Below, piece by piece: positions 23,153-35,300 of a stretch of DNA of 64,000 bases. Source of the DNA: Lepidodermella squamata (lineage: Eukaryota > Gastrotricha); the NCBI GenBank assembly GCA_047495785.1, contig JBLDXI010000021.1:1488001-1552000 (forward strand), written 5' to 3'. How positions within the stretch are numbered: position 1 is the first letter of the stretch; every line of letters begins with the position of its first letter. The translations under genes and the position numbers were made by a program. The notes beneath the pieces were generated by a model that made no database searches, was not told where the DNA came from, and saw nothing but the letters and a program-made list of their open reading frames with translations.

Positions 23153-24172
23153 ATGGCTATCCCGTTTAATGATGCGGTAGTTCCTACTGAGTTCACTTCA
23201 GAGCTTCTGTTGGATAAACATGTTGATTTTATTCTTAATTACGGCTGTAAGCAAAATGAATACGAGCACGCCATGACCGAATATTTGCGGCTCAGCGGTA
23301 TTTATTGGTGCTCAACCGCTGTTGACATAGCAGGCCGGTTGGTGAAGAGAGACGACGTTAACAATTTGTCTGAAGCGGCGAAAGAGGCCGTTGAATTTAC
23401 CATCAAGTGTCTTAACTCAAACGGCGGATTTCAACCGGCCCCTGGGCATGATCCTCACTTGCTTCACACGCTCAGCGCCATTCAAGTCCTAACGACCTTC
23501 GACGCTCTCGATCAGTTGCCAAGTAAAGAAATGGTAGCGAAATTCGTCGCTGGGCTGCAAAACCCGGATGGTAGTTTTTGCGGCGATAAATGGGGCGAAG
23601 TTGACACTCGTTTCACTTTCTGCGCTATTGCCACGCTGATTTTGCTAGACAGAAAAGACCGATCTTACCTGAAAATGATCGACGTCGATAAAGCAACTGA
23701 GTTCCTGCTGAAATGCCACAACGTCGATGGCGGTTTCGGGTCGAGGCCAAATTCCGAATCCCATTCTGGTCAAGTTTATTGCTGTACTGGAGCGCTGAAA
23801 CTGCTGAACCGTCTTCATTTGATCGACGTCGACCGTTTAGGCTGGTGGCTGAGTGAACGGCAGTTGCCGTCTGGCGGTTTGAACGGCCGGCCTGAAAAAT
23901 TGCCTGATGTTTGTTATTCTTGGTGGGTCCTATCGAGTCTAGCAATGATCGACAGACTGCATTGGATCAACCGTGACGCGCTTTCACGGTTCATTCTAGC
24001 GTCTCAAGATTCTGACATCGGCGGTTTTTCTGATCGGCCCGGTGATATTCCGGACCCATTTCATACTTTGTTCGCTCTGAGTGGTCTTTCTTTGCTTGGC
24101 TGGGCCGATTTGAAACCTGTGAATCCGATTTTTTGCATGGCTCAGGAACTATTGCCTGAGTTTGTAATTTAA
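23153..24172 (+). CDS. RABGGTB: Rab geranylgeranyltransferase beta subunit (single exon)
   Basis: 339 residues in one uninterrupted exon; human RABGGTB has 331. It is the catalytic subunit of GGTase-II, which attaches geranylgeranyl groups to C-terminal cysteines of Rab GTPases in the cytosol together with the alpha subunit and REP. The prenyltransferase beta repeats are visible as Gly-Gly-Phe motifs (NGGFQPAPGHDPHLLHTLSA, NVDGGFGSRPNSESHSGQVY). Zinc ligands are intact: Asp and Cys in PDVCYSWW and His in DPFHTLF. The ATG at 23153 begins where similarity to the family begins; the frame stays open 75 bp upstream. Lack of introns is notable beside its intron-rich neighbours. Confidence 0.96.
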   Translation: MAIPFNDAVVPTEFTSELLLDKHVDFILNYGCKQNEYEHAMTEYLRLSGIYWCSTAVDIAGRLVKRDDVNNLSEAAKEAVEFTIKCLNSNGGFQPAPGHDPHLLHTLSAIQVLTTFDALDQLPSKEMVAKFVAGLQNPDGSFCGDKWGEVDTRFTFCAIATLILLDRKDRSYLKMIDVDKATEFLLKCHNVDGGFGSRPNSESHSGQVYCCTGALKLLNRLHLIDVDRLGWWLSERQLPSGGLNGRPEKLPDVCYSWWVLSSLAMIDRLHWINRDALSRFILASQDSDIGGFSDRPGDIPDPFHTLFALSGLSLLGWADLKPVNPIFCMAQELLPEFVI

Positions 24173-24778
24173 CTTGCAATTTTGATCAAGACTTGTACAC
24201 ATGATTTATTCTCAATTTCAGAGCTTCTATTTGGAATAGTAATAAATGATTTCGCTGCTGGCTTTATCTAGTGCGTCGCCCTCGTTGACCCGACACCATG
24301 TCTAATTCGACCGGAAATGGCCGACGTCTTTAATAAGTTTCTTAGAATAATAAGTGCGCGATAATATTAAGACTCAGTAGCATGCGTTGGTTTATTGTAT
24401 TTTTTATGGGCCCTAAGCCAGAAAGCGAGGTCGCCCACGCCGCGCATGCACTAGCAATGAGAAACTTCCGCCACGTGCACGCCGTATTTTTTTCTCTTGC
24501 TGTGCACAACGTGGTTGTTGTCGCGCCGCGTATAAATATCGATGTCGCATGAAATCAGATTACTATTTCCATTTCATTTCTAGCAGCTTTGATTTGTTTG
24601 CGAATAGTTTAAGTGCCGCAATCGATCGATCATCGCATGCTAATTTTGGATGACTGCTTTGCTTATGTCCATATCGCGGACGCTTTTAACACACGGCTCT
24701 TGAGTTATAATTAAGGTCTTCTCTCCTTTGTAGGCTTTTAGTTTTTCATTTTATAACTGAAAGCAATATCGACATCAC
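24173..24778. promoter_or_regulatory. SLC17-type transporter upstream region with TATA box
   Basis: TATAAATA at 24531-24538, about 240 bp upstream of the transporter ATG, is a good TATA box. A pyrimidine-rich tract with TAG acceptors follows (near 24735), which could mark a non-coding 5' exon or trans-splice site. The first 70 bp include the RABGGTB 3' flank. Confidence 0.5.
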
Positions 24779-26699
24779 ATGTCAGCTGCCGAGAAGAATC
24801 CCTTCGGCAACGACGCCGAAGCGAATGACGAGGTTAAACGTAAGTATTTCTGGAAATTATTTAAATAATTGAGATACATTTTATTTTATTTTTAGCAACC
24901 CGGTTTGTTGGTTCATCCCGCTTCGCACTATGCCTGACGTTCATGATCGGTTTCGGCCTGTTCTATGCCATGCGAGTCGACATGTCTGTTGCGATCCTGT
25001 GCATGGTCAACCACACAGCCGCCGGTCAGATCGAAGCAGCCCAAAAAGCCGCGTCCAATTCGAGCAGCAACGTTGTCGTCGAACCGATAAACCCGGCTTG
25101 CGTGAAACAGGCGCCTGAAAACGGCACTGTTGTAATATCCGAGGACGGGCCGTTTGTCTGGGACAGCTTCGTTCAAAACCAAATTCTAGGTGCTTTCTTC
25201 TTCGGCTACCCGCTGCTTCAAGTTCCTGGCGGCTGGTTAGCTGGAGCTGTTGGAGGTCGCTGGATCATTTTCTCGTGCATCTTGCTTCTAGCCATCGCCA
25301 CCCTTCTATTGCCATTCATTGCCTACAACTGGATTGCGGTCGCTGTGTTCCGCGCTCTTCAGGGCCTTGCTTCTGGCGCCGTTTTTCCAGCCGCGCATTC
25401 CGTCATTTCGCAGTGGGCCCCGCCTCTTGAGCGGTCGAAAATCACTACCATTGCGTATTCCGGCTGTCAGCTTGGCAACGTCTTCACGTTCCCGGTTTCT
25501 GGCCTGCTGTGCCGCTACTTGAGCTGGGAATCCGTTTTCTACTTCTGGGGCGTTGCCGGTCTAGTTTGGCTGTTGCTTTGGTTCTTCTTCGGCCACAACA
25601 AACCCACCGACCACCCGCGCATCGACGCCGCGGAGAAGCGGTACATCACCAAGTCGATCGGCAACTCGGCGGGCGGCGATGGACATGCCTCGATGAACCT
25701 TTGTTCGATTCCGTGGTTTCAATTTGTCAAGTCGCCCGCGGTTTGGGGCATCCTTCTTGCCAACTTCACCAGCGACTGGGGTGCTTACACTTTCCTTAGC
25801 CAAACACCTCGTTATATGAAATCGGTAAGTATATATTTTTTTTTGAAAATTTGCTGACACTGATTTGCGTGGGGATTTGTTGTGTATATTCAAAAGGCTT
25901 GGTTTGTCTTTTACAAGGAAAACCCACGCAAATATTCGAGTGTCCGAAAATTGAGCTCAACTCTTTATTTATTGAGATGATGTCAAAATATTTGCTACTC
26001 TTGAGAGACTCGTTGATGTTAACCAATTACTGATCCTAAAAAAAAATCTAGAAAATATGGATTTTTTTGTTTTCAGAAAGTTAATTTATTCGGTTTACTT
26101 TTCAGGTCCATCATTTCGACATTGCCTCGAACTCGTCGATGAGCGCTCTGCCATACATCGGCTACTGGCTGGTGATATCGATGTCAGGCCCGCTCGCTGA
26201 TCTGATGCGCGAGAAGAACGTGCTATCGACAGTGTGGACCCGTCGCGTGTTTGCGATTTCGGGCTTCATGCTGCCCACCTTCTTGCTCATCGTCCTCGGC
26301 TACTTGTCCTGCGAGTACTGGGTCCTGGCGCTTGTCATTCTCATTCTCATCATCTCGTCATCGGGCCTGCAATACGCCAGCTGGGTGGTGTCGCACGTCG
26401 ATATCGCCCCTCAATATGCCGGCATCCTCTACGGCATCTGCAACTCCATCTCATGCGCATCGGGTATCATGACCAACTCGATAGCGGGTCTGTTCATGGA
26501 CGCGAATCCTACCCTCGAACAATGGCGCATGCTCTTCTTCATCACGGCTGGCGTGATGGCGTTCGGCTGCCTCATTTATTGCTTGTGCATTAGCGCCGAA
26601 GTCCAGCCGTGGGCGATGAACGAGTCGGATGACGAAAAAGCAAAGGCTGAGGCCGTGCCATTGAACGCTCCGCAAACGAAAGCGGAAGTTGTCGCCTAA
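24779..26699 (+). CDS. SLC17-family anion/phosphate-type transporter (MFS)
   Basis: Three exons (24779-24839, 24896-25824, 26106-26699) encode 527 residues with about 12 membrane segments of the major facilitator superfamily. SLC17 hallmarks: MRVDMSVAILCMVNH in helix 1, a glycosylatable loop (NSSSN) before helix 2, GYPLLQVPGGWLAG, ALQGLASGAVFPAAHSVISQW, and VHHFDIASNSSMSALPYIGYW after the large intron. The family includes sialin, vesicular glutamate transporters and Na/phosphate carriers; substrate cannot be decided from sequence alone. Intron 2 (25825-26105, 281 bp) is the longest of this gene and carries a small inverted repeat (ATTTGCGTGGG near 25862 and its complement near 25920). The C-terminus is cytosolic and charged. 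Confidence 0.93.
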
Positions 26700-28395
26700 T
26701 CGTTGTCTTCTGTATGTGTCTAGTGTTTTGAATTGTCGCCACCTTTTGAAAAATCGCGTGTAACCTATGACATCAGTTTTTATCGCGAGGGGCTTGTGTC
26801 ACTTCTTTCTTACCTATGTGAGTCGAAATGTAAACAGCAGTCGCTGCTGTTCTCTACCTGTTGTACAATCATCGCGTATTCTCGTCTCGACAGACTACAC
26901 CATGCATAGTTTGTTAATATTATTTAGTCTCTTTGTTTTTTGGCGTCGAATGTTTGTTTTTCGAATCTCGCGGTTGAATCCGCGCGTAGATCCGCCCGAT
27001 CTAATTTTGTGTTTTAATCAAAGTTTATTCTGGTTTTGTTTTCACTCTCCCAGCCACTCAGCATTTTAGTTTTTCCCCAGCGCTCATGGGACAACTTCTG
27101 ATCTGTTTTGATCTCATGAGGCGCTCGAGCATAATAATGATAATATCTATTTTCTCTGTTTATATATATATTTCTGCATTGCCAAATTTGCATTTTAACA
27201 ATCGCGTCGAGTGGAAAAGTCCATTTCCACCTAGTTCACTACTAGCAGACTTTTGCTGCTAATGCTGCTGTTCCTATTTGACATAAAATTCACGGAAATA
27301 TACGACTTGTGTATGATTATAACTGACGACAGAAGCTGCGCGTTGTGAATTCTATGTTGAAAAATATTGTATTGTTATCCGCTAAAACTGTCAGTCACCT
27401 GATTTTCCCGGCCCACCTTAACGGTGTGTGATGGCGGTGATTTCAATCATTATATCAGTCATTTCATTCAATCAATCATCCTGTTAACTATGAGAGAGAT
27501 TCCGAGCTTTGGTTCGCAGATTTTTTGTTTTTAAAAATCGTAAATTGACCATTCTTTTACATGCGGCTTGCCCTGATGTGTTAGTTTCTTCTTTCTTGGA
27601 CGGCGCGTTTTACTTATTATGTATTGGTGTAAATACCATCCTGTTTGAACAAAGGTTTGAGAAATAAATCAGCGAGCTGCAGAAATAATGGCTTGATCAT
27701 TAATCGGCGTTATATTTTTGGGACAGATTATGGGCAACTTTTTCGGTTATTGCTCAATATTCGAATGCAGCAGATACAGCACTGTGAACCCAGAAGCAAC
27801 ACTCGCATCTTTGTTGCGCTTATCACGTGATGTTCGCAATTCCCTTGCGGGGCATGCTTTCAAGGAGAAATGATTCCCGCATGCATCGTCTCTTCGATAA
27901 TGAATTCATTTTTCTAGGGACATTGTTTTCCGACTAGCATTGTTAGCTGCTTCAAGTCATCAATTTATAATTCGAAATACTCGCCAAATGATCTGAGTCC
28001 GTGGGCAGATCATCCCCCTCCTCTTCATATAAAATACTATAAAATGCGAAATTACTACGAAATCAATTTTCACCTCGACATGCGTGGATTTACGGTAGTG
28101 CGTTCAGAAAATAGATATTAGGTGGTGTCAGCTCCCCGTTGCCCCGTTGAATATTATATTTCTCAACCCCAACTATTCCAGGGATCATTTGAACTACCTG
28201 TCGCTATCGAGCAAACATCATCACAGAGAGTGCGCGCAAAGCTAATTTTTCCGCTTTCCTACGTCAGTACCTTTTTGTAAATGTCTGCTCCTTAATCAAA
28301 TTGTCTTTTCAAGCATCCCACGTCTTTCTTGTTTGTATTTCACTCGATTGCTATCTCATGTTCAACAATATTTTAACGCTGAAATCTGTCATTAG
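26700..28395. other. Intergenic region after the SLC17-type gene
   Basis: About 1.7 kb of low-information sequence. No coding exon, RNA gene or repeat recognised. It ends with CATTAG immediately before the next ATG. Confidence 0.4.
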
Positions 28396-28823
28396 ATGCA
28401 TCCAAGCTCTCCCGCACTATCTTTTATGATTTTGCTGAGCTTTCTAGTGGAGCACGGTGAGCAATATTTGGCACCGAACGAAGCCTCAAAATCACCAGTG
28501 CAGACCGGTAACTTCATGAAGTGAGCGTATTGCCTAATTCAAATTTCAACGTAAATCGTTCCTATTAACTAATTAGTCAATGCCGACAACAATGTGGAGT
28601 GCCTGCGATGGTAAAGGGCCATGGAACTGCAGCGCTGCAAAGATACACACCGGCGGCTAATTTGCATCGCAAGCGGCAAATGCGATGCGTTAAAAGCTGC
28701 ATGTGCCACATGTACTGCACTTTGTTCGAAGGAGCAGGATTTACTAAATATGCATCTTGCCAATCGCAATGCATATTAGATCCAATAGATCAAACCATCG
28801 GGGTAGATAATGCCAATATATGA
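28396..28823 (+). CDS. Small secreted eight-cysteine protein A (unknown family)
   Basis: Two exons (28396-28520, 28577-28823; phase 2) encode 123 residues. There is an N-terminal hydrophobic segment (ALSFMILLSFLV) that could be a signal peptide, then a spacer, then cysteines at residues 44, 48, 79, 83, 85, 89, 103 and 107. Pattern: C-x3-C-x30-C-x3-C-x-C-x3-C-x13-C-x3-C. A basic patch (HRKRQ) lies just before the third Cys. The intron falls immediately before Gln-Cys-Arg. A gene on the other strand at 53634-54060 has the same layout, the same intron position and phase and the same total length, which is the main evidence that this is real. The family is not one I recognise. The ATG directly follows CATTAG, a possible trans-splice acceptor. 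It is presumably extracellular and disulphide-bonded; its role is unknown. Confidence 0.75.
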
Positions 28824-31359
28824 AAAGCCATGTTACAGTTTACTTACGTATCTATCAACTATCAATATATTTCGCTTTCATTTCGTTTTACATTTGGAAT
28901 TTGTAAAAGCTTTCTCTTTAGCTATGCCAAACAGAGGAACCGCAGGTAAAGCGTCAAATGAGCATGCCAAACATATCTTGAAGAACTGGAAAAGCTCCAA
29001 CATAGCGTCACCTTCAATGCCTGCTAATGAATTATGAATACGCATTAGAATAAAAAAAACTGAGATGTTTATATCCGACAGGATTTGCTATTGTTTCCTC
29101 TCAGCAGGATGTGCAAAGAACAGAAAATTACGCTTGAAATTTACAGGACATTGTTTCTTACAAACCTTTATAGTAAACAAGAAACCTGTAAGCTTTCTGC
29201 TCCATGATGGCCTTTTTATTTCTGACTCGGAATGTTTGATTGATTCAACGGCATCTGATCGCATTTCTAATTGAATATCGACATGACCAATCCATGTCGA
29301 TATTCCAATCCATGATTCTACACTGCGCGAAGATGTCAGGTCCCGTAAATCACCCGTGAATTCCGATAACTTTTTTTGTGGTGAATCTGTAGTGAAACTA
29401 GCCCCTCTACCTAACAAGTCTACTATTCGCGACGCTCAACGTAACAATTTTATCTAAAGCTAAATGTGCGAAACGTGGAAAGAGGCCGCGTCTTTTGCCC
29501 GTGATTCGCATTCAGTTTGCGAATAATTTACAACGGTTTTAACATTACTCGTACGTAAATGATGGGCGTATATTTTTACGACAGATTCACATACAAATGA
29601 TCATTTATTCGTTTTATGGTAGGATCGGACTTTTTCTGCGCAGTGTAGTACACTGCACCAGAGTTATCCATGTGACGTAGATAGAGTTATCCACTTGTTC
29701 AAAATTCAGGACCTAACAGGAAGCAGGATTTCTAAATCCGTAACATGCCCGGTCGCATTCCGAAATATGCTTTAAAATATTTGCCCAGATTTTATCGATT
29801 TACTTGCACAATGTTGCCTAAAAATGGCTCATCTCTCCGACCATTCGTTATTATTTTTGAGGCACAGATGAGGTGGCAGAATTGTAGCTCATTGCTCTTA
29901 GCTATCAACAGGCTATACCCCACCTTACCTAATACGGGTCTTGGGAATTCGACCGGAACCCGACTCGCTGACAACCCTCGTACAGTGAACGCAGGCAAGA
30001 TATCATAGAAGGTTTAAGACTGTGGCGTCCAATTCGCGAAACTTTCCCAAAGCTGGCCGAATCATTCAAGCATCCATCAGTTCGGATCAGCAACACTCGA
30101 ATGAATGAACGAAAAATAGTGGAGACATTGCGACATCGACGACTTGCAAATCGCTTTTTAAACGTAAAACACAGCCTAGATTAACTGTCACAATTCGCCA
30201 TGCTCTTATCAAATTTTCGGCTCTGCCATGCATGTATGGGAAAATGCTACGTGAAAAACTCTAATCTTTCGTTGTTGCGTTGTTACAGTGAGAGCTTCCT
30301 GAAAATTTGCAGGCATTTCGGGCATTTCGAAAATCCTAAACGTTGCTATTTTTGCGGACAATGTTGGCTAGGCATGGCCTATAGATCTAACACACCTTCC
30401 CATCTAAACTCAAGACTCTTGAGCTCGAAATTGCCGCAAAACTCCCGAGGAAAATCGCGGCCCGACGACTTAAAACATGCGGCTGAGATTTATGTTTCTT
30501 AAATATATAACAAATTTGTAATTATTTTATAGGCTTCATTTTGCTGTTATCAGGCAATTTACGATAATTTTAATATCGGTTACATAGAGATGGTGTTTTC
30601 ACTTTTTAAAAGTTTTTCTCGCGGGTTGTCGCTGTTTTGGTTGCGTCCCATCGTGTGACCCATCGGCCATCGGCTGCTTTTACCGAAAGGCCACCGGCAG
30701 GTAGTGATGGAAGATGAAAGACTTGGAACATTGGTCCTTAGATCGCTACTCGCTACACTGCGTGTCTCCAAATCGTTTACTTTCCAGATCACGCCTGACT
30801 GATGACAGATTATTTTGTTTGCCTTTTCCTGCGAGATGTTTAGCGGCAAGCGAGCCTTTCTGTGAACGGCAAGTTCTTTGACGTAGCCATAGTAAGCTCC
30901 GGAATTTTGGTGGAAGGCCTAATATTAAATTGTTAATCGACGCTCTTCTAGGAGCGTTGACCCTTAAAAATCACGTAGCACGTAGCACCTTCATCTGGTT
31001 ACGTTTTAGATCTTATGAAAGTTTGCTGTGCCCCATGAAGTAAAATGTAGTACTATTGCTCAAATAACTATGTTACATGCTATTTTTCTCCTAAAATTGG
31101 ACGAAGATGTTGGTATTTTAGGTTGAGATATCAAACTTCCCCCAAAACCATAGCCTGATGTTTAGTGTTTAGCATTGATTTGGTTTTATGCCACCTTCGG
31201 CATTCGGCAGAGTATCCGACCGCCAGAGAAAATAGCTAATCGGCATTCGGTCCTTCTACTGTGGAAAATTCATCCGCAGATCATGAATCTGCATATTTCT
31301 TATCGAGATTTTGCCATTAGGACATTCGCTGCTTTATTTTTTTGTGTGGGAGCTGTGAT
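28824..31359. other. Intergenic region upstream of the COX18-like gene
   Basis: About 2.5 kb. Contains a perfect stem-loop at 29273-29305 and a 17 bp palindrome at 29640-29656. Open frames at 29088-29417 (-), 29745-30008 (+), 30200-30502 (+) and 30580-30849 (-) have no recognisable domains or splice support; I do not call them genes. Confidence 0.4.
29273..29305. repeat. Perfect 13-bp stem-loop
   Basis: GAATATCGACATG at 29273-29285 pairs exactly with 29293-29305 across a 7-base loop. No adjacent gene explains it. Confidence 0.6.
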
Positions 31360-32289
31360 ATGCTTCGACTTCCTTATAAGCTGCTTCGTTGTTTGCCATT
31401 GAATTCGAATGCAAGGCGGCAATACACTATCGTCTCCACCGCCAATCCCGTCATTTCTGGAATGATTAGTTCTCTTCATTCTGCACATGAAATGTTGGGT
31501 ACAAATTGGTGGATTCCTGTTGTTGCTTGCACTTTCGCGATGAAGTCCGTGTTGGTTTTTCCGTTAGCAATACATACGCAGAAGCTTTTGGAAAGGCGTC
31601 AGCGATTTCTGAAAGAGCTTCAAGATAAACTCGTTCACCTCAAGTGGAAAACAGCCATGGCCCACAAGGAATTTTCGTGGTCAAACAAAATGTCCAATGA
31701 TGTTTTTAACTTCAATAAGCAAGAACTTCGTAGATCTCTGGTGCTGAAGTATAATTGCCATTTTGCCAAGATACCAATTGGAAATTTATTTTCGGCTGCT
31801 CTCTGGTTGCATATGTCATTCTCGCTGCGCCACCTAACTGGTCGTGTTCCATTTATGGATGCGCCTTCGCCAGCTTTTGAGCCTACGTTGCAGTCTGGTG
31901 GCTGTTTATGGTTCGAAAATCTTCTTGCATCAGACCCTTATTTTGTTTTCCCCGTCATTCTTTTGGTCGCAAATATGGCTAATATTCAACTGTCATCAAT
32001 ACCGATTGGAAAAGCCATTCCGCAAAGTAAGATCACCAAATATCTTATGGTTGCCTCGCGTTGCGGCACAATATTAATGTTTGGTATTGCTTGTCAAACG
32101 CCGTCATTGATTACATTGTATTGGGCAACGTCGGCTGTTTTTGGGTTACTACAAAACCTTCTGTTCCGATCTTCCAGATTTTGCTCTATCGTCGGAATTC
32201 CTCATGGCTCTCAAATGAGTACTACCGAAAACGTTACCAAACAATCGCAGCCGGAAGAAAATAACTTGGGCCAAAAACATAAACTTTAA
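31360..32289 (+). CDS. COX18: COX18-like mitochondrial inner-membrane insertase
   Basis: 309 residues in one exon. Member of the Oxa1/YidC/Alb3 family; COX18 translocates the C-terminal part of Cox2 across the mitochondrial inner membrane during cytochrome c oxidase assembly. The N-terminus MLRLPYKLLRCLP… followed by NARRQY is a basic mitochondrial presequence. The insertase core shows NWWIPVVACTFAMKSVLVFPLA, KYNCHFAKIPIGNLFSAALW, FMDAPSPAFEPTLQSGGCLW with WFENLLASDPYF, and several hydrophobic segments. I chose the first true ATG (31360); similarity starts near it. The stop is 38 bp before the ATG of the SLK-like kinase, and no AATAAA fits between, so the two are probably co-transcribed. Confidence 0.85.
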   Translation: MLRLPYKLLRCLPLNSNARRQYTIVSTANPVISGMISSLHSAHEMLGTNWWIPVVACTFAMKSVLVFPLAIHTQKLLERRQRFLKELQDKLVHLKWKTAMAHKEFSWSNKMSNDVFNFNKQELRRSLVLKYNCHFAKIPIGNLFSAALWLHMSFSLRHLTGRVPFMDAPSPAFEPTLQSGGCLWFENLLASDPYFVFPVILLVANMANIQLSSIPIGKAIPQSKITKYLMVASRCGTILMFGIACQTPSLITLYWATSAVFGLLQNLLFRSSRFCSIVGIPHGSQMSTTENVTKQSQPEENNLGQKHKL

Positions 32290-32327
32290 TATTTTGCACG
32301 CTGATTTATTTTATTTTCGTTGTGTAG
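32290..32327 (+). promoter_or_regulatory. 38-bp intercistronic region with trans-splice acceptor
   Basis: T-rich spacer ending in TTATTTTCGTTGTGTAG directly against the ATG of the downstream kinase. There is no room for a promoter, so an operon resolved by spliced-leader trans-splicing is the natural reading (inference). Confidence 0.65.
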
Positions 32328-35300
32328 ATGGCCTTATTTAAAAAAATTGGTCACTTATTCGCGCCGGACAAAGCAAACAAGAAAAACTTATTCGGGTCTC
32401 TTGTGCAGCGGAATGTCAATCCTTATGACTTATGGAACGTAGAGAGTGAACTTGGCGATGGTTCGTTCGGGAAAGTCTTTCGTGCTGTAAATAAGGAAAC
32501 CGGAGTTAACGCCGCTTTGAAAGAAGTTCCCATTGAAAGTGATGAAGATTTGGAGGATCACATGGTCGAACTTAGCATTCTTCATGAGTGCAAGCACAAA
32601 AATATAGTGGCACTTTTTGAGGCATTCATGTACGATGACAAAATAATGGTAAGTTTGAATATTCTGCCAAATATTAATCTAATTTTAATATCCACATCTA
32701 GATGCTCCTGGAGTATTGCGGTGGCGGAGCTGTTGACAATATCATGATTGAGCTTGATAAACCGCTATCGGAACCGCAGATTCGTCATGTCTGCCATGAG
32801 TTATGCGAAGGCCTTGCGTTTTTACACAAACATAACGTCATCCACCGTGATATTAAAGCCGGCAATATTTTACTCACGTTAAATGGGATGGTCAAACTGG
32901 CCGATTTCGGCGTTTCTTCAAAGGATTCCAGAGCAGGAGTAAAACATACAACTTTCATAGGAACACCATACTGTAAGTCTGCTCTGTTATAACCACTGCA
33001 TGGCGTATTCATTTTTTATGTTATTTTCAGGGATGGCTCCTGAAGTAGCTATTTGTGATGCGGTGAAAGATGAACCTTATGATCACCGGGTGGATATTTG
33101 GTCTCTTGGCATAACGCTTATTGAACTAGCGCAGATGCAGCCTCCGCATCATGAAATGAGCCCTATGCGTGTAATCATGCGCATTCTAAAGTCAGATCCA
33201 CCGACATTGGAACGCCCTAATTTGTGGTCGTCTGAGTTCTCCGATTTCTTATCTCACTGTCTTGTTAAAAACCCGGAAGACCGCTGGCCAATAGCTGATT
33301 TGTTAAAACATCCATTCGTTAAAGACGCTTCAGATCATCAGCCGGTTCTGTTACTTCTGGCCGAATTTCGTGCCGATGTGTCGGAAACGCAAGAGGAAAT
33401 TACTGATCCAGAAGTTATCAAGAGATTTTCACATCAGGGCGAATCAGTCGAAACTGCCGACCCTTCGCCAAATGTTACGAGAATAGCTGAGCCCGAGCGT
33501 CAAATCAGCACGGAGTCAGCCGTATCAATTCGCATGGATAGCGCTTCGTCGGCTAATACCCCAGCGTCAATTTCCCCTCAAAAGCTAGAACCAGTCACTG
33601 AGAAAAAGTCGATTATATTTGTTGTCAATTCACCATCTCCAATCGACCCTTCAGAAGCTGATGACTCAATATTAGAACAAGTTATCATCGAAATGCTCAA
33701 TGAGGTCATTTTGGACGACGTTAACAGTCCCTCTGTTCCTGAATGTGTTGCGGCTAGCATATCAGAATACGTCTCGGAATTAAGTTCAAAAGCTGCTGCT
33801 AAAACACCAAATCCACCTCTTTCCAGCTCTTCATCTATTCAATCTGTCTCGAAATCAGCGCCTGAGCCGAAAACTCAAGCGAATGGCTTGAAAAAGAGAC
33901 AAGAGCCGGCAACGGCTAATTCAACACCGCAGCGTAGATTACCTCGCACGGCGTACAATCCTGTGCCCGAAGAGCCTGATCAAAATGTACAACCAGAGGG
34001 TACTGACTTGGAGACTAAGCGATCCCCGCTACAAAAACGGTTAAGCGTCGCAGAAATGGCGAAAATAATTCAGGTAAAATTGGGACATCAATCTGAAACT
34101 GATTCGGAGCCACCTCAACCTCAGCCGCAGCCAAAGGGCTTGCCTCGTCGGAATAGCCAAGTTATGGAACGGCCCCAACCATCGCCGGTGCCTCAACCGA
34201 TTTACTCTGATGCGATGGGGGGTTATCAGGATTATGGAGATAATTTACAGAAAAAACCACCGCCACCTCTACCACCTCGACATCATTCAGCATCTTCCGC
34301 TTTCCAGTCTGAAGATGTCAACTCGCCGTCTTCGTATTTGCCCGCCTCGGCAGCGGCGCAACAACAACAGCGCATCGTCAATGCGGAACCGTCGCTGTCT
34401 CCCATCCCCGTAGTAGCCGGGCCAAGGGTTTGTTTGCTCAGCTCTTCATTGTTTTGAATGCTCATTGTAAACACTTTTGTCAATAGGACGTCGTAATGCG
34501 GTCGCTAGACAATGCCGACGGCCGCGATACGATTGAGCGATCGGCATCTCGATACCGCACCCTCGTCCGGGTCAGGCGCTTCGAGTTTGCAGGCAAAACC
34601 GTAACAACCAGCACTAGTCATTTGATTGTCACAAACGAAGGCGGAAATTCGACCGTTGTTGATCGTAGCAAGGCGATGGCGCGCGAACGTCGCCGCCACC
34701 TGCGCGAACTCAAAGTCCTGCAACGTGCCGAGAACAAGGCCTATCAAGAGATGCTGACGAAGAGCAACCTCGAGTTAGACCAACACGCGAAGCGGATAGA
34801 AGCAGAGCGTGAAAACATTCTTGCTCGGTACGAAAACGAAGAAGAGCTATTACGCCAGCAACAAAAGCAAAATTTAGAGGCTGTTGAGCGGTCGCAGGCG
34901 CGTGAAATGAAAACTCTTGTAAAACGGCTCAATGAACAACAGGAACGGGAGTTCAAAGCTCTCCGCGAGACAGGCAAGGAAGAGCTGAAAGCGCTTGAGC
35001 GTGAAATTGGCCGGCTGCCGAAGGATTTGCGCAAACAAACTCTTCGCATTAAAACCACGATGAAACAAGACGAATTAGCGCGTCGAGAGGCGGATTTTGC
35101 GCGACGCCAGGAGGAGAAAATGCAACTTGAAAAACGCACTCTGGCTGAATCGCATCGTGGCGACCTGCTACGGTTGGAGCAGCAATTCCTCGAGCAACAA
35201 CAACACATTCGGCGAAAGCAAGAGGCTGAAGTGGCGCAGTTAGAGGAACGGCAGGTACATGAAAAGCACGCGTTGTCTCAGCGGCACATTTTGACGGCGT

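Noticed and set aside
29640-29656. 17-bp palindrome as a regulatory site
   Set aside because: Short enough to arise by chance in an AT-rich desert and not linked to any gene.
29088-30849. Several 80-110 codon frames on both strands as possible genes
   Set aside because: Random-looking composition, no homology recognised, no consistent exon pattern.
34744-35208. 154-codon minus-strand frame inside SLK
   Set aside because: Ser/Arg-rich mirror of the coiled-coil exon; no domain of its own.
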